NCBI RefSeq assembly: GCF_021462285.1
Contig: NZ_CP082787.1
Location: 310,001-374,000, forward strand
DNA from: Serratia entomophila
GTDB taxonomy: Bacteria > Pseudomonadota > Gammaproteobacteria > Enterobacterales > Enterobacteriaceae
Length of the DNA: 64,000 nt
Reading direction: 5' to 3'
Shown here: positions 19,009 to 30,355 of the stretch, one piece after another
Numbering within the stretch: the stretch's first letter is position 1
How the letters are laid out: each line of letters begins with the position of its first letter
Notes under the pieces: generated by a model
What the model was told of the DNA's origin: nothing
Database searches by the model: none
Seen by the model: the letters and a program-made list of their open reading frames with translations, nothing else
Translations under genes and position numbers: made by a program

Positions 19009-19368
19009 TTACAGGGTCACGACCCCAATCAGCGTCACTACGCTAAGGATCGCCGCCAGGCCGTAGAACACCCATTTGCCGGCCGGCACGTGGATCTTCA
19101 GATCATGCATCGCATGGTGGATGCGGTGCAGGCCGCACCACAGCGGCAGGACGATCATCAGCAGCAGGAACAGGCGACCGATTAGGCTTTGGCAGAACGC
19201 CAGCACCCGCTCATAGCCCAGCGCCTCACCGGGGAACAGCCCCAGCGGCAGCAAGATGCCGACCAGCAGCACGATGGCCGGCGCCACTATCGCCCCCCAC
19301 ATGCCGCCGGCGCCGAACAACCCCCAGAAAACCGGCTCGTCAGAGCGTTTAGGTGCTTGGTTTATCAT
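19009..19368 (-). CDS. frdD: Fumarate reductase membrane anchor subunit D
   Basis: 119 residues, three membrane helices. With FrdC it anchors the FrdAB catalytic dimer to the inner membrane and forms the menaquinol sites. Family core [17 protein letters not shown] at the start and [16 protein letters not shown] before the last helix. It is the last gene of frdABCD and is followed by the hairpin shared with sugE. Confidence 0.98.
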   Translation of the reverse strand: MINQAPKRSDEPVFWGLFGAGGMWGAIVAPAIVLLVGILLPLGLFPGEALGYERVLAFCQSLIGRLFLLLMIVLPLWCGLHRIHHAMHDLKIHVPAGKWVFYGLAAILSVVTLIGVVTL

Positions 19369-19380
19369 GTTTCCTCCGGA

Positions 19381-19773
19381 TTACATCAGGGCTACGGCCA
19401 GAATGATCGCGCTGGCCAGCAGGGTGACCGCCCACAGCCCTTTAACGATCGGTCCAGGCCCCATTTTTTCGCTGTTAACCACGATATTGGCAGCCTTCGG
19501 CGCCAGATCGAACCAGGTTTTGGTGTGCAATGCCGCCGCCAGCAGCGCGACGATGTTGATCAGCAACACCAGCGGGTTTTGCAGGAAACCGACGAAGCCG
19601 GCCCAGCTTTCCGCGCCGCCTTTCAGCGCGAACACGCCGTACAGCAGCAGGATGCTGAACCACACCGCCAGCACCGAAGTGCCTTCACGCAGCATGTAGA
19701 AGCGATAGAAGCCCAGTTTCTGCCACCAGGTGGGCGTCATGGTGCGCACATAGGGCTTACGTTGTGTTGTCAT
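19381..19773 (-). CDS. frdC: Fumarate reductase membrane anchor subunit C
   Basis: 130 residues with three membrane helices. [30 protein letters not shown] is the typical N-terminal region; its acidic and basic residues line the quinone site with FrdD. Twelve base pairs separate it from frdD and 15 from frdB, so all are one transcript. Confidence 0.98.
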   Translation of the reverse strand: MTTQRKPYVRTMTPTWWQKLGFYRFYMLREGTSVLAVWFSILLLYGVFALKGGAESWAGFVGFLQNPLVLLINIVALLAAALHTKTWFDLAPKAANIVVNSEKMGPGPIVKGLWAVTLLASAIILAVALM

Positions 19774-19788
19774 GGCAATTTTTCTCCC

Positions 19789-20523
19789 TTATTGCGGCTT
19801 CAGCATGGCGATCATAAAGTCTTTGGCGCTTTCCACCTTGCCTTGCTGGATGGCGGCGGCCGGATCGACGTGTTTCGGACAGACTTCGGAACAATAGCCG
19901 ACAAAAGTGCAGCTCCAGACGCCGTTTTGGCCGTTGAGCTGCGGCATGCGCTGTTTTTTGCCGTGGTCGCGGTTATCCAGGTTGTAACGGTGCGCCAGCG
20001 TGATCGCCGCCGGGCCGATAAACTCCGGATTGAGGCCGAACTGCGGGCAGGCGGCATAGCACAGGCCGCAGTTGATGCAGCCGGAGAACTGGTGATACTT
20101 CGCCATTTGCGCCGGGGTCTGCACGTTCGGGCCTTCTTCCGGTGTGCGGTCGTTGCCGATGATGTAGGGCTTAATCGCCTCCAGGCTCTCGATAAAGTGA
20201 GTCATGTCGACCACCAGATCGCGCTCGATGGGGAAGTTGCCCAGCGCCTCGACCTTCATGCCGCCGGTGTATTCCCGCAGGAAGGTTTTGCACGCCAGCT
20301 TCGGCACCCGGTTGACCATCATGCCGCACGAGCCGCAGATCGCCATGCGGCAGGACCAGCGGTAGGAGAGGTCCGGCGCCAGGTTGTCCTTGATGTAACC
20401 CAGCGCATCAAGCAGCGAGGTCTGCTCATCGTAAGGCACGGCGTAGGTCTCGAAATGCGGCTCGGCGTCGCGTTCCGGGTTATAGCGCATGACTTCGATT
20501 TTCAGGGTTTTCATCTCAGCCAT
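19789..20523 (-). CDS. frdB: Fumarate reductase iron-sulfur subunit
   Basis: 244 residues from ATG 20523 ([15 protein letters not shown], the E. coli length); longer in-frame openings run into frdA. Transfers electrons from menaquinol to FrdA. [2Fe-2S] cysteines in [15 protein letters not shown] plus KLAC; the 4Fe and 3Fe clusters use [13 protein letters not shown] and the later [17 protein letters not shown]. It overlaps frdA by 8 bp, which supports translational coupling. Confidence 0.98.
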   Translation of the reverse strand: MAEMKTLKIEVMRYNPERDAEPHFETYAVPYDEQTSLLDALGYIKDNLAPDLSYRWSCRMAICGSCGMMVNRVPKLACKTFLREYTGGMKVEALGNFPIERDLVVDMTHFIESLEAIKPYIIGNDRTPEEGPNVQTPAQMAKYHQFSGCINCGLCYAACPQFGLNPEFIGPAAITLAHRYNLDNRDHGKKQRMPQLNGQNGVWSCTFVGYCSEVCPKHVDPAAAIQQGKVESAKDFMIAMLKPQ

Positions 20524-22312
20524 TGGCCTGCTCCTTATCCTTTTTCTCCTGCGCATCGGCTTCGGCGCCGTAAACACGTTTGGCCGGCGGCAGCTTGGTG
20601 ATTTTCACGTCGCTGTATTCCAGCCGCGGCGCGCCGGCCGGGTTGTGGAACGCCAGCGTATGTTTGAGGAAGTTGACGTCGTCACGCTCGGTGCAGCCTT
20701 CATCCAGACGTTGGTGCGCGCCGCGCGACTCTTTGCGGTTGAAGGCGGAGTGCGCCATGCATTCGGCGACGTCCAGGCCATAGCCCAGTTCGATGGTGTA
20801 CAGCAGATCGGTATTGAATACGCTGGAACTGTCGGTGATCCTGACCCGTTTGAAGCGTTCTTTCAGCTCGGCCAGCTTATCGATGGTTTTTTGCATCAGC
20901 TCCGGCGTGCGGTAGATGCCGCAGCCTTCTTCCATCGACAGGCCCATTTCGTCGCGGATCTTCGACCAGTTTTCATTGCCTTCCTGTTTCATCAGGTTGC
21001 TCAGCCGGGCTTCGACGTCGCGTCCCTGGGCGTCCAGCGCACCGCCGTTGGCCGGGCCGCTTTCCAGCGCCCGGCGTGCGGCGTGCTCACCGGCCACCCG
21101 GCCGAACACCACCAGTTCCGCCAGCGAGTTGGAGCCGAGGCGGTTGGCGCCGTGCAGGCCGACGGAGGAACATTCCCCGACGGCGAACAGGCCCCTGATG
21201 CGGGTTTCGCAGTTTTGATCGGTTTCGATGCCGCCCATGGTGTAGTGCGCAGTGGGGCGCACCGGGATCGGCTCCTTCACCGGGTCGACGCCGACGTAGG
21301 CCTTGGCCAGCTCACAGATGAACGGCAGCCGCTCCAGCAGCTTTTTCTCGCCCAGGTGCCGCAGGTCCAGATAGACCACGTCGCCGCGCGGGGTGGGAAG
21401 GGTGCGTCCGGCGCGCCATTCGTGCCAGAAGGCCTGTGAAACTTTATCGCGCGGGCCCAGCTCCATATATTTGTTTTTCGGTTCGCCCAGCGGCGTTTCC
21501 GGCCCCATGCCGTAGTCCTGCAGGTAGCGGTAGCCGTCCTTGTTCACCAGGATGCCGCCTTCGCCGCGGCAGCCTTCGGTCATCAGGATACCGGAGCCGG
21601 GCAGGCCGGTCGGGTGGTACTGCACGAATTCCATATCGCGCAGCGGTACGCCGTGGTGGAACGCCATGCCCATGCCGTCACCGGTGACGATGCCGCCGTT
21701 GGTGTTGTAGCGATACACGCGCCCGGCGCCGCCGGTGGCCATCACCACCGCATTGGCGCGGATCTGCACGCGGGTGCCTTCCATCATGTTCATCGCCACC
21801 AGGCCGCGCGCCTGGCCGTCGTCCACCAGAATGTCCAGCACGAAGTGCTCGTCGAAGCGCTGGATCTGCGGGTACTTCAGCGAGGTCTGGAACAGGGTGT
21901 GCAGCATATGGAAACCGGTCTTGTCGGCGGCGAACCAGGTGCGTTCGATCTTCATGCCGCCAAAGCGCCGCACGTTGACCGAGCCGTCCGGTTTGCGGCT
22001 CCAGGGGCACCCCCATTGTTCCAGCTGGGTCATTTCGCGCGGGCACTGGTGCACGAAATGGTCGACCACGTCCTGCTCGCACAGCCAGTCGCCGCCGGCG
22101 ACGGTATCGTTGAAGTGGTAGTCGTAAGAGTCGTGATCCTGGGTGACGGCGGCGGAGCCCCCCTCGGCGGCGACCGTATGGCTGCGCATCGGGTAGACTT
22201 TAGAGATCAGCGCGATTTTCAGTTGAGGGTTGGCTTCCGCTGCGGCTATTGCTGCACGTAAACCAGCGCCCCCGGCCCCAATAATGGCAAGATCGGCGTT
22301 AAAGGTTTGCAC
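20516..22312 (-). CDS. frdA: Fumarate reductase flavoprotein subunit
   Basis: 598 residues from GTG 22312, placed 5 bases after GGAGGA; an upstream ATG at 22345 adds residues the family lacks. Reduces fumarate to succinate in anaerobic respiration. FAD motif [20 protein letters not shown], covalent-flavin His in [12 protein letters not shown], active-site [21 protein letters not shown] and the [13 protein letters not shown] segment ([14 protein letters not shown]). First gene of frdABCD, with an FNR-like site and -10 element upstream. Confidence 0.98.
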   Translation of the reverse strand: MQTFNADLAIIGAGGAGLRAAIAAAEANPQLKIALISKVYPMRSHTVAAEGGSAAVTQDHDSYDYHFNDTVAGGDWLCEQDVVDHFVHQCPREMTQLEQWGCPWSRKPDGSVNVRRFGGMKIERTWFAADKTGFHMLHTLFQTSLKYPQIQRFDEHFVLDILVDDGQARGLVAMNMMEGTRVQIRANAVVMATGGAGRVYRYNTNGGIVTGDGMGMAFHHGVPLRDMEFVQYHPTGLPGSGILMTEGCRGEGGILVNKDGYRYLQDYGMGPETPLGEPKNKYMELGPRDKVSQAFWHEWRAGRTLPTPRGDVVYLDLRHLGEKKLLERLPFICELAKAYVGVDPVKEPIPVRPTAHYTMGGIETDQNCETRIRGLFAVGECSSVGLHGANRLGSNSLAELVVFGRVAGEHAARRALESGPANGGALDAQGRDVEARLSNLMKQEGNENWSKIRDEMGLSMEEGCGIYRTPELMQKTIDKLAELKERFKRVRITDSSSVFNTDLLYTIELGYGLDVAECMAHSAFNRKESRGAHQRLDEGCTERDDVNFLKHTLAFHNPAGAPRLEYSDVKITKLPPAKRVYGAEADAQEKKDKEQANG

Positions 22313-22698
22313 TGCATTCCTCCAATGTTCTGTTAAGAACGGCAAGTTAAATATCTATGCTTAAAATTTAATGAAACGCTTCGGGTGCTAACTAATTGAA
22401 CCAATTGATGTTAATTAAAAGTTAAGGATAGATATCTCCCACCAACTATAGGGAATTAACTATACCTAAAGTTAAGTAGGGGAAATTTGATGTGATCGAT
22501 TGTTTTGTCGATTAACTGTTAGCCGGCAGGCTCTTCTGCCATAGCGGCACGTTCGGCGTGCGTTCGGCTTTTTATCGGCCTTTTTACCGCCCGTTTGTCG
22601 AAAATCGCCGCCGCCGCGGCCCGCCGATCCTGAAGAATTTGTTTGCGTGACAGGATACGAGTAGACTGCATCCCCTGTTTGATTTCGGAGTAATTACC
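22313..22698. other. Divergent regulatory region frdA / epmA
   Basis: 386 bp without a gene. It contains the frd -10 and FNR-like sites described separately, a second FNR-like match at 22405-22418 (TTGATGTTAATTAA, one mismatch from TTGAT-N4-ATCAA) and the epmA leader. Confidence 0.6.
22459..22500 (-). promoter_or_regulatory. frdABCD promoter with FNR-like site
   Basis: On the minus strand ATCGATCACATCAAATTT (22500-22483) closely follows the block I recall from the E. coli frd FNR site. A TATAGT -10 element lies at 22464-22459, about 30 bp from the site centre, the class II (-41.5) spacing used by FNR. Confidence 0.6.
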
Positions 22699-23676
22699 AT
22701 GAGCGAAACGGCAAGCTGGCAGCCAAGTGCACCTATCGCCAATTTGTTGAAACGCGCAGCGATCCTGGCGGAGATCCGGCGTTTCTTCGCCGATCGAGGC
22801 GTGCTGGAAGTTGAGACGCCCACCATGAGCCAGGCGACGGTTACCGATATCCACCTGTTCCCGTTCCAGACGCGCTTCGTCGGGCCGGGGGCGGCGGAGG
22901 GCCTGACGCTGTACATGATGACCAGCCCGGAATACCACATGAAGCGCCTGCTGGCGGCGGGCAGCGGCCCGATCTATCAGATGGGGCGCAGTTTCCGCAA
23001 TGAAGAGGCCGGGCGGCATCACAACCCGGAATTCACCATGCTGGAATGGTACCGTCCGCACTACGACATGTACCGGCTGATGAATGAAGTGGACGATCTG
23101 CTGCAGCAGGTGCTGGATTGCGACAGCGCAGAGACGCTGTCCTATCAGCAGGCGTTCCTGCGCCACCTGGATATCGATCCGCTGTCGGCGGAGAAGGCCC
23201 AGCTGCGCGAAGCGGCGGCCAAGCTTGATTTGAGCAACATCGCCGATACCGAAGAAGACCGCGATACGCTGTTGCAGCTGCTGTTCACCGTTGGGGTGGA
23301 GCCGCACATCGGCCGCGAAAAACCGGCCTTTGTTTATCACTTCCCGGCCAGCCAGGCGGCGTTGGCGGAGATAAGCACCGAGGATCACCGCGTAGCGGAG
23401 CGTTTTGAAGTGTATTTCAAGGGCATTGAGCTGGCGAACGGCTTCCGTGAACTGACCGACAGCCGCGAGCAGCGCCAGCGCTTTGAGCAGGATAACCGCA
23501 AGCGCGCGGAGCGCGGCCTGCCGCAGCACCCGATCGACAACAACCTGCTGGACGCGCTGCAGCACGGCATGCCGGAATGTTCCGGGGTGGCGTTGGGCGT
23601 AGACCGGCTGGTGATGTTGGCGCTGGGCGCCGAGAGTTTGAGTGAGGTGCTCGCCTTCCCGGTAGGGCGCGCGTAG
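22699..23676 (+). CDS. epmA: EF-P-lysine lysyltransferase EpmA
   Basis: 325 residues. A truncated class II lysyl-tRNA synthetase paralogue, without the anticodon-binding domain, that attaches (R)-beta-lysine to Lys34 of EF-P. Class II motif 1 region [16 protein letters not shown], motif 2 [20 protein letters not shown], and motif 3 [13 protein letters not shown] are intact. Divergent from frdA and convergent with mscM across a shared terminator. Confidence 0.98.
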   Translation: MSETASWQPSAPIANLLKRAAILAEIRRFFADRGVLEVETPTMSQATVTDIHLFPFQTRFVGPGAAEGLTLYMMTSPEYHMKRLLAAGSGPIYQMGRSFRNEEAGRHHNPEFTMLEWYRPHYDMYRLMNEVDDLLQQVLDCDSAETLSYQQAFLRHLDIDPLSAEKAQLREAAAKLDLSNIADTEEDRDTLLQLLFTVGVEPHIGREKPAFVYHFPASQAALAEISTEDHRVAERFEVYFKGIELANGFRELTDSREQRQRFEQDNRKRAERGLPQHPIDNNLLDALQHGMPECSGVALGVDRLVMLALGAESLSEVLAFPVGRA

Positions 23677-23699
23677 CTTTCTCATCAGCGGATAGCAAA

Positions 23700-23735
23700 A
23701 GGGTGCAGTTCACCATGAACTGCACCCTTTTTTAT
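23700..23735. terminator. Bidirectional terminator between epmA and mscM
   Basis: GGGTGCAGTTCA / TGAACTGCACCC stem, loop CCA, with T run on the plus side and A run before it. Confidence 0.88.
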
Positions 23736-26700
23736 TTACAGGCCGCCGGATTCGCGTTTGGTGTTCGGCGGCGGCGTGGAAGGCGGCGTACGGCCGTTGG
23801 TGGTCAGCCGCGACAGCGTTTCGCTGCGCACCTGGAACGGCGGGTACGGCAGGGTGATGCCGTGTTCGCGGTAGCCCGCCAGGATCAGCTGGTGGATCTC
23901 GTGGCGCAGCGGCATGCGGTGGCCCATTTCGGCCGCGTAGATGCGCATCTCGAAGATCTGAATGCCCTGCTGCAGATCGACCAGGTATACCTCCGGCGCC
24001 GGGTTGTCCAGCACCAGCGAGCAGCGTTCGGCGGCGTTGGTCAGGATCTTGGTGACCTCTTCGCTGTTGGCGTCGGCCGGAGCCGGCACCGTTAACACCA
24101 CGCGCGTCAGGTTGTCCGACAGCGACCAGTTGACGAACTGCTCGGTGATAAACGCTTTGTTCGGCACGATGATCTCTTTGCGGTCCCAGTCCGAGATGGT
24201 GGTGGCGCGGGTGTTGATCTTGGTGACGGTGCCGGTCAGGTTGCGGATCGTCACCGTGTCGCCAATGCGGATCGGCTTTTCGAACAGAATGATCAGGCCG
24301 GAGATGAAGTTGGAGAAGATCTCCTGCATGCCGAAGCCCAACCCCACGCTGAGCGCGGTGACCACCCACTGCAGCTTCGACCATTCGATGCCGATCCAGG
24401 AAAAACTGAGAATGGCGCCGAACAGCAGCAGCAAATATTTGGTGATGGTGGTGATGGCGTAGCCGGTGCCCGGCGTCAAATCCAGGTGCTGCAGCACCGC
24501 CAGCTCCAACAGCGCCGGCAGGTTGCGCACCAGCTGCATGGTGACGATCAGCACCAGAATGGCGATCAATACCGCGCCGAGCGTGATCGGATGCGCCGTT
24601 TCTACGCCGTTGACCGTTGAGGTCACGTCCCACAGCGAGATGTTTTCCAGGAAGGCGAAGGCGGAGTGAATTTCTGACCACAGCACGATCACCGACACCA
24701 GCGCGATCATGGTCAGGATCGAACGCACCAGCCGCAGCGACTGGGCGCTGATGGCATCCAGATCGATCTCCGAATAGTCCATGTCCATCGCGCCTTCGGT
24801 GCTGTTCGGGGTATGCGGCGTTTCTTCTTCACCGCGGGCGCGCTGGGCCAGAATGTCGGCGCGGCGCTGCTTGGCGCGGTCGAAGGCGATGCGCCGCCGT
24901 TGGATCAGCATCCAGCGGCGAATAATATGGTAAATCACCAACAGGAAGAACCAGATCGCCACCGAGGTCTCCAGCCGCGCCAGCAGCGCCTGCGAGGTGG
25001 TCAGGTAACCGACGCACGAGGCCAGCGCAGCCAGCAGCGGCGCCGACAGCAGCAGCCCCCACAGCGCGGTGTTGAGCATGTTGTCGCCGGAGCCTTTCTT
25101 GTCGAGATACAGCGGGATGCCGGCGCGTTTCAGGCTGTTGGTGACGATGGCCAAGGCCAGGCACAGCAGGATAAAGCACAGCCGGCCCAGGCTATTGGCG
25201 AATTCGCGTTCTTTCAGGCTGTCGAAGGTGATCAGCGCCATGATCAGCGGCACGATCAGCCAGATCGACATCTTGTAGTAGCGCATGGCGCGGGAAACCT
25301 GCTTCACCGGCCAGCGGAAATGTACGATGAACAGCCCTTGCGGGTGGGCGAAGGCGGCGCAGATCATGCACACCCACAGAATAGGCAGCGTCGCGGTGAC
25401 GCCTTTGCCGATCGCCTCCGCCACCGGGTAGTTCCAGGCGCTTTGCAGGCCGTAACCGAGCGCCGCCCACAGCACCGGCAGCGGCAGCGCCACCAGAATC
25501 GACCAGAATACGGTGCGCACCGTCAGGAAAAACTCGTCCTGCGTGACCTTGCCCACCCGGCTGCTGGCGCGCTCCAGGAAGGCGTGATAGTGCTTGCGCG
25601 AGCTGATGCTGAAAATCACCAGCAGCAGGGCGCCGAAGATCGGGATCAGCGTTTCGCGGCTGGTCACCATCATCATGAAGGCGCCGCCGAGCTGCGACAG
25701 CGTATCCAGCGACAGCAGGCGGGTCAGATCGTGCGCGACGTTAATCGGATAGGACAGGGTGATCGGGTTGACGTCCGGCACCCAGAACAGGTAGCGGTGG
25801 GTGGCGTCCCTGATCTCGTTCAGCGCCTCAATCAGCTGGGTGTTGGCCACCTTCAGCTTGGTCAGCTCGAGAATTTGAGTGTCGCAGCCGGACAGCAGCG
25901 AGTTCAGCAGCTCGCGCTGGGTGCGCAGCTGGGCCTCGACGATGCGCTGTTCCGCGTTGGTCAGCTCGCTGCCGTCGTCGCGCTTGAATTCGCGCTGCGG
26001 CAGCTTCTCCAGCTGGCTTTCGAACTGCAGCCGCTGCACGCGCAGCTGGGCCATATCGCCGTCCAGCTGCTGCGGTTTGGGCATTTCCGGCAGCGTCGCC
26101 ACCTGGGCGCGCAGCGTTTCGCCCAGCGCCGAGGACGAACCGAGCCACTGGGCCTGTTCGATAATGGTGCTGAGCGCCTGGCGCACCTGCAGCGTTTGCG
26201 CCGCCGCCTGGCGTTGCTGGGACGAAATCAGGTCCATGCGCTGGGCCTGGCTGTTCAGCGCCGCGGAAAGTTCGCGGTTAATCTGCAGCTGCTGGCTGAC
26301 GCTCTTCGGCAGGTCACCGTTCTGTTCGGCCAACTGCTCGGTTCTTTCCAGCGCCAGTTCGGCCTCACGCTGGCGCTGGGCGTTGAGGTTGTTGCGCAGC
26401 GCCTGCAGCTGTACGTCTATCTTCTCGTGGCGCTTTTTGTAAACCTCGGCGCGCATCCGCGCCAGCTCCTGGCGGTTGTTGGCCGACAGCTGCGCCAATT
26501 CCAACTCGTCGACCTTGGCTTTGCGCGCGGCGGCTTCCGCCTGCAGCAACGCCAGCGAGGCCTGAGCGTGCGGCGTGGTCGGGTTGGCGGGCTGGGCCTG
26601 CAGGCGGCGCTGCACTTCGGTCAGAGAGCGGCGGGCATCGGTCTGTTGCTGCGGCAGCTGCCCCAGCGAATCGCTGATCTCGCGCGTGCGATCCTGTTCC

Positions 26701-27083
26701 TGTTGCAACAGGCGCGCCTGTTCCAGCAGCAGGCTGCTGGCCTGCAGAATTTGCTGTTCCAGGTCGCTGGCCGGCAGGTTGTCGCCGTTCGGCAGGATTT
26801 TGCTTTCTTCCAGCACCAGCTGGCGGCGCAGCTCCTGGGTCATTTTCGGGAAATCATCGATCACCCGCTGGTACTGCTCGGAACGGGTCATCGACTCCTG
26901 GCGTTCCGCCAGCCAGTTGAGGGCGCTTTGCAGCGCCTCGGTGGTTTCCGCCTGATTAGGCGCGTTCTTGTTACCCTCTGCCTGCTTCAGCTCTTGTTTG
27001 AGCTGAGTCTCAGTGGGTACCGTGGCGGCCAGCGCCGGCTGAAACAGCAAACAACCGAGCAGTAGCGTGATAATCAGGCGCAC
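23736..27083 (-). CDS. mscM: Miniconductance mechanosensitive channel MscM
   Basis: 1115 residues from GTG 27083 (AAGGA upstream; signal peptide RLIITLLLGCLLFQPALAA follows directly); an upstream start overlaps psd. A large MscS-superfamily channel protecting cells from hypo-osmotic shock. Signal peptide, a long periplasmic coiled-coil region rich in Gln/Arg/Leu (to ~470), about ten membrane helices, then the MscS core with pore-helix region GLGFGMQEIFSNFISGLIILFE and cytoplasmic beta domain IRIGDTVTIRNLTGTVTKIN. It starts 13 bp after psd, as in E. coli. Confidence 0.97.
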   Translation of the reverse strand: MRLIITLLLGCLLFQPALAATVPTETQLKQELKQAEGNKNAPNQAETTEALQSALNWLAERQESMTRSEQYQRVIDDFPKMTQELRRQLVLEESKILPNGDNLPASDLEQQILQASSLLLEQARLLQQEQDRTREISDSLGQLPQQQTDARRSLTEVQRRLQAQPANPTTPHAQASLALLQAEAAARKAKVDELELAQLSANNRQELARMRAEVYKKRHEKIDVQLQALRNNLNAQRQREAELALERTEQLAEQNGDLPKSVSQQLQINRELSAALNSQAQRMDLISSQQRQAAAQTLQVRQALSTIIEQAQWLGSSSALGETLRAQVATLPEMPKPQQLDGDMAQLRVQRLQFESQLEKLPQREFKRDDGSELTNAEQRIVEAQLRTQRELLNSLLSGCDTQILELTKLKVANTQLIEALNEIRDATHRYLFWVPDVNPITLSYPINVAHDLTRLLSLDTLSQLGGAFMMMVTSRETLIPIFGALLLVIFSISSRKHYHAFLERASSRVGKVTQDEFFLTVRTVFWSILVALPLPVLWAALGYGLQSAWNYPVAEAIGKGVTATLPILWVCMICAAFAHPQGLFIVHFRWPVKQVSRAMRYYKMSIWLIVPLIMALITFDSLKEREFANSLGRLCFILLCLALAIVTNSLKRAGIPLYLDKKGSGDNMLNTALWGLLLSAPLLAALASCVGYLTTSQALLARLETSVAIWFFLLVIYHIIRRWMLIQRRRIAFDRAKQRRADILAQRARGEEETPHTPNSTEGAMDMDYSEIDLDAISAQSLRLVRSILTMIALVSVIVLWSEIHSAFAFLENISLWDVTSTVNGVETAHPITLGAVLIAILVLIVTMQLVRNLPALLELAVLQHLDLTPGTGYAITTITKYLLLLFGAILSFSWIGIEWSKLQWVVTALSVGLGFGMQEIFSNFISGLIILFEKPIRIGDTVTIRNLTGTVTKINTRATTISDWDRKEIIVPNKAFITEQFVNWSLSDNLTRVVLTVPAPADANSEEVTKILTNAAERCSLVLDNPAPEVYLVDLQQGIQIFEMRIYAAEMGHRMPLRHEIHQLILAGYREHGITLPYPPFQVRSETLSRLTTNGRTPPSTPPPNTKRESGGL

Positions 27084-27096
27084 AGCGTCAATTCCT

Positions 27097-27993
27097 TTAG
27101 ATCTGCGGTGATTCGGCAGCGGCCGGCGCGGCTGGGATCTCGGCAAACGCCTCGCCCATGCGGGTGACGGTGCCGTTATTCAGCTGCGGAGCGAACTGCA
27201 CGCTGCCCGGGGTAAACAGGTTGATCACCGTTGAACCGAGCTTGAAGCGGCCCATTTCGGCGCCTTTCTCCAGCGCGATGGCCCCTTCTTCGCCTTCTGC
27301 CGGGTAGGTCCAGCGTTTGATGATGCCTTCGCGCGGCGGCGTGACGGTGCCGGCCCAGACGGTTTCGATGCTGCCGACGATGGTGGCGCCGACCAGGATC
27401 TGCACCATGGGGCCGATGGCGGTATCAAACACGCAGATCACGCGTTCGTTGCGCGCGAACAGGTTCGGCACGTTGGCGGCGGTGAGCGGGTTGACCGAGA
27501 ACAGATCGCCCGGCACGTAGATCATTTCGCGCAGCACGCCGGCGCACGGCATGTGTACGCGGTGGTAGTCGCGCGGCGCCAGGTAAGTGGTGGCGAACAG
27601 GCCGTGGCGGAACGGCTCCGCCAGCATATAGTTGCCGGCCAGCAGCGCTTCCAGGCTGTAGTGGTGGCCTTTGGCCTGGAAAATCTGATCGTCGCGGATC
27701 GGGCCGAGCTGGCTGATGGCGCCGTCGGCGGGCAGCGCCAGCCAGTTGGCGTCGTCGATGATTGGCCGCGCGCCGTCGCGCAGCGGGCGCACGAAGAATT
27801 CGTTGAAGGTGGCGTAGGAAGACAACTCCGGATTTTGCGCTTCCTGCATGTCTACGCGGTAATAGCGGGCGAAACCCTTCAGGACAAGCTGGGTCAGCCA
27901 GCCGGCCTGTTTATCCGCACCCCAGCCGGCCAGGCGGGTCAGCGCCAGCTTCGGCAGCCAATACTGCAATTTAATTTTGATGCTATCCAGCAC
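27097..27993 (-). CDS. psd: Phosphatidylserine decarboxylase proenzyme
   Basis: 298 residues from GTG 27993 with GAGG 5 bases upstream. Makes phosphatidylethanolamine on the inner membrane. Self-cleaves at the LGST motif (in [11 protein letters not shown]) to form the pyruvoyl cofactor on the Ser of the alpha chain. Other family marks are [10 protein letters not shown] and [13 protein letters not shown]. The C-terminal tail is shorter than in E. coli. Order rsgA-psd-mscM is conserved. Confidence 0.97.
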   Translation of the reverse strand: MLDSIKIKLQYWLPKLALTRLAGWGADKQAGWLTQLVLKGFARYYRVDMQEAQNPELSSYATFNEFFVRPLRDGARPIIDDANWLALPADGAISQLGPIRDDQIFQAKGHHYSLEALLAGNYMLAEPFRHGLFATTYLAPRDYHRVHMPCAGVLREMIYVPGDLFSVNPLTAANVPNLFARNERVICVFDTAIGPMVQILVGATIVGSIETVWAGTVTPPREGIIKRWTYPAEGEEGAIALEKGAEMGRFKLGSTVINLFTPGSVQFAPQLNNGTVTRMGEAFAEIPAAPAAAESPQI

Positions 27994-28068
27994 GTTAACC
28001 TCGTGAATCGGGGTAAAGGGCGCGCATTGTAACCGTGGCTCCGCCACAGTCAACGCCACCCGGTATGA

Positions 28069-29118
28069 TCAGTCTGCGGCGTCGGTGAGGTTCTTGCGAA
28101 CCTTCACCTGCGCCATGCTTTCCAAAATGCGGTGATAGTTGTCGAACCGCTCTTTCGCGATGTCGCCTTTCTCCATCGCCGCGCGGATGGCGCAGCCTGG
28201 ATCGGTATCGTGGCGGCAGTCGCGGAATTTGCAACCGCCTAAATAGTCACGGAATTCGACAAACCCCTGGGTGATTTGTTCCGGCTCCAGGTGCCACAGG
28301 CCAAACTCGCGCACTCCCGGGGAATCGATCACGTCGCCGCCGTGCTGGAAATGGTACAGCCGCGCGGCGGTGGTGGTATGTTGCCCCAGGCCCGACACGT
28401 CGGAAACCTGATTTACCAGAATTTGCTCTTTGGAAGGCGGCAGCAGCGCGTTCAGCAGGCTGGACTTGCCGACCCCGGACTGGCCGGCGAAGATGCTGAT
28501 GCGCCCGACCAGCGCCTGTTCAAACGCTTCCATGCCTTCACGCGTCTGGCTGGAGACTTCCAGCACCCGATAACCGATTTTGCGGTAGGTATCCATCATG
28601 CCGTCGACCCGCTTGCGCGCTTCGGCGTCCAACAGATCGATCTTGTTCAGGACGATCAGCGGTTCGACTTCCAGCGTTTCGCAGGCCACCAGGTAACGAT
28701 CGATGATGTTCAGCGAAAGCTCGGGCAGGATCGCCGAAACGATGACGATCTGATTGATATTGGCGGCGATCGGTTTCACGCCGTCATAGAAATCGGGACG
28801 GGTCAGCACCGAGGTGCGTTCATGCACCGCTTCCACGATGCCCTTAACCCCTTCATGGGTGCCGACACCGGGGCGCCACACCACGCGATCGCCGGTCACC
28901 AGCGATCGCAAGGTGCGGCGAATGTTGCAGCGGTGCTGGGTGCCATCCGCCGCTTCAACGTCGGCGTGCATCCCGAAACGGCTGATCACGATGCCGTCTT
29001 GCGGCTCGCCCAATTGGGAATCATCCAGCTCCGGTTTGTTATCAGTGCGCTTCAGGCGGCGCTGATGGTTCGCCTGCACGCGGCGTTGTTGACCTTTGGA
29101 CAGTTTGTTCTTGCTCAC
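28069..29118 (-). CDS. rsgA: Small ribosomal subunit biogenesis GTPase RsgA
   Basis: 349 residues. A circularly permuted GTPase acting late in 30S maturation. Basic N-terminus and OB fold, then G motifs in permuted order: NKIDLLD (G4), [12 protein letters not shown] (G1), DSPGVREFG (G3). The C-terminal zinc finger is [14 protein letters not shown]. Divergent from orn with a 151-bp gap, as in E. coli. Confidence 0.98.
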   Translation of the reverse strand: MSKNKLSKGQQRRVQANHQRRLKRTDNKPELDDSQLGEPQDGIVISRFGMHADVEAADGTQHRCNIRRTLRSLVTGDRVVWRPGVGTHEGVKGIVEAVHERTSVLTRPDFYDGVKPIAANINQIVIVSAILPELSLNIIDRYLVACETLEVEPLIVLNKIDLLDAEARKRVDGMMDTYRKIGYRVLEVSSQTREGMEAFEQALVGRISIFAGQSGVGKSSLLNALLPPSKEQILVNQVSDVSGLGQHTTTAARLYHFQHGGDVIDSPGVREFGLWHLEPEQITQGFVEFRDYLGGCKFRDCRHDTDPGCAIRAAMEKGDIAKERFDNYHRILESMAQVKVRKNLTDAAD

Positions 29119-29269
29119 TGCGCCTCACTTGAATCGGCTTTTATCGCCCATGGCGACCAAAAAGACTATGATACACGCTATTTTATATTAAATAACCGTT
29201 GTTCGGCGCACTGCGGCCAGCCTCTGGCTCGCGCATTGTTGAGCTTTCGGCTTTTAGGCAGGAAATATC

Positions 29270-29815
29270 ATGACAGGAAATGAAAATAACCTGATTTGGA
29301 TCGATCTGGAGATGACCGGGTTGGATCCGCAACGCGATCGCATTATCGAGATCGCCACGTTGGTCACCGATGCCAATCTGAACATCCTGGCCGAAGGGCC
29401 GGTGATCGCCGTCCACCAGTCTGACGAACAGCTGGCTTTGATGGATGACTGGAACGTGCGCACCCACACCGGCAGCGGGCTGGTGGAGCGGGTGAAGGCC
29501 AGCCGCGCCGACGACCGTGCCGCAGAGCTGGAGACCATCGCCTTCCTGCAGCAGTGGGTGCCGGCCGGCAAATCGCCTATCTGCGGCAACAGCGTCGGCC
29601 AGGACCGCCGCTTCCTGTTCCGCTACATGCCTGAGCTGGAAGCCTACTTCCATTACCGCTATCTGGACGTCAGCACGCTGAAAGAGCTGGCGCGCCGTTG
29701 GAAGCCGGAAATTCTCAGCGGCTTCAAGAAGCAGGGCACCCACCAGGCGATGGATGATATCCGCGAATCGGTAGCCGAACTGGCTTATTACCGCGAGCAT
29801 TTCATTCAGCTGTAA
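29270..29815 (+). CDS. orn: Oligoribonuclease
   Basis: 181 residues. A DEDDh 3'-5' exonuclease that degrades 2-5 nt RNA and pGpG, usually essential. Exo motifs [20 protein letters not shown] (D, E), [11 protein letters not shown] (D) and [10 protein letters not shown] (H, D). It is followed by three tRNA-Gly genes with their own promoter. Confidence 0.98.
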   Translation: MTGNENNLIWIDLEMTGLDPQRDRIIEIATLVTDANLNILAEGPVIAVHQSDEQLALMDDWNVRTHTGSGLVERVKASRADDRAAELETIAFLQQWVPAGKSPICGNSVGQDRRFLFRYMPELEAYFHYRYLDVSTLKELARRWKPEILSGFKKQGTHQAMDDIRESVAELAYYREHFIQL

Positions 29816-29927
29816 CGGCCGCAGCGCCCCCGTGTGCGGAAAAACGCCCGTTTTCGCCGCTTAATTCGCCAGTTTGGCGCTTTAATCGGCAATCAAACAA
29901 AAATCGCGTTTTTTTGCTTTCAGGGGC

Positions 29928-29955
29928 TTGCGGCAAAAAGGATTTCTCGTATAAT
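29928..29955 (+). promoter_or_regulatory. Promoter of the tRNA-Gly cluster
   Basis: TTGCGG, 16-bp spacer, TATAAT, then a GC-rich discriminator (GCGCACCCCG) typical of stringently controlled stable-RNA promoters. Confidence 0.8.
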
Positions 29956-30008
29956 GCGCACCCCGTACCGATGAAGAATTTCGTTAAGTTCCGACATCGA
30001 TACGCCGG

Positions 30009-30084
<76 letters not shown>

Positions 30085-30148
30085 AATTCAACAATGCTGC
30101 TGATGCGGCGTGATGAATAAAAAAAGTGTTAGGCAGTACCCATGCGAC

Positions 30149-30224
<76 letters not shown>

Positions 30225-30279
30225 AAAAATTCAAAGGCCATGCTGTTGTTTGATGGCCGGATGCCGAAAGCATCTCAAT

Positions 30280-30355
<76 letters not shown>

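Noticed and set aside
24813..27065. A 750-codon open frame antisense to mscM
   Set aside because: It mirrors the GC-rich third-position pattern of mscM, has Gln/Arg/His-rich composition typical of antisense frames, and no RBS or family features.
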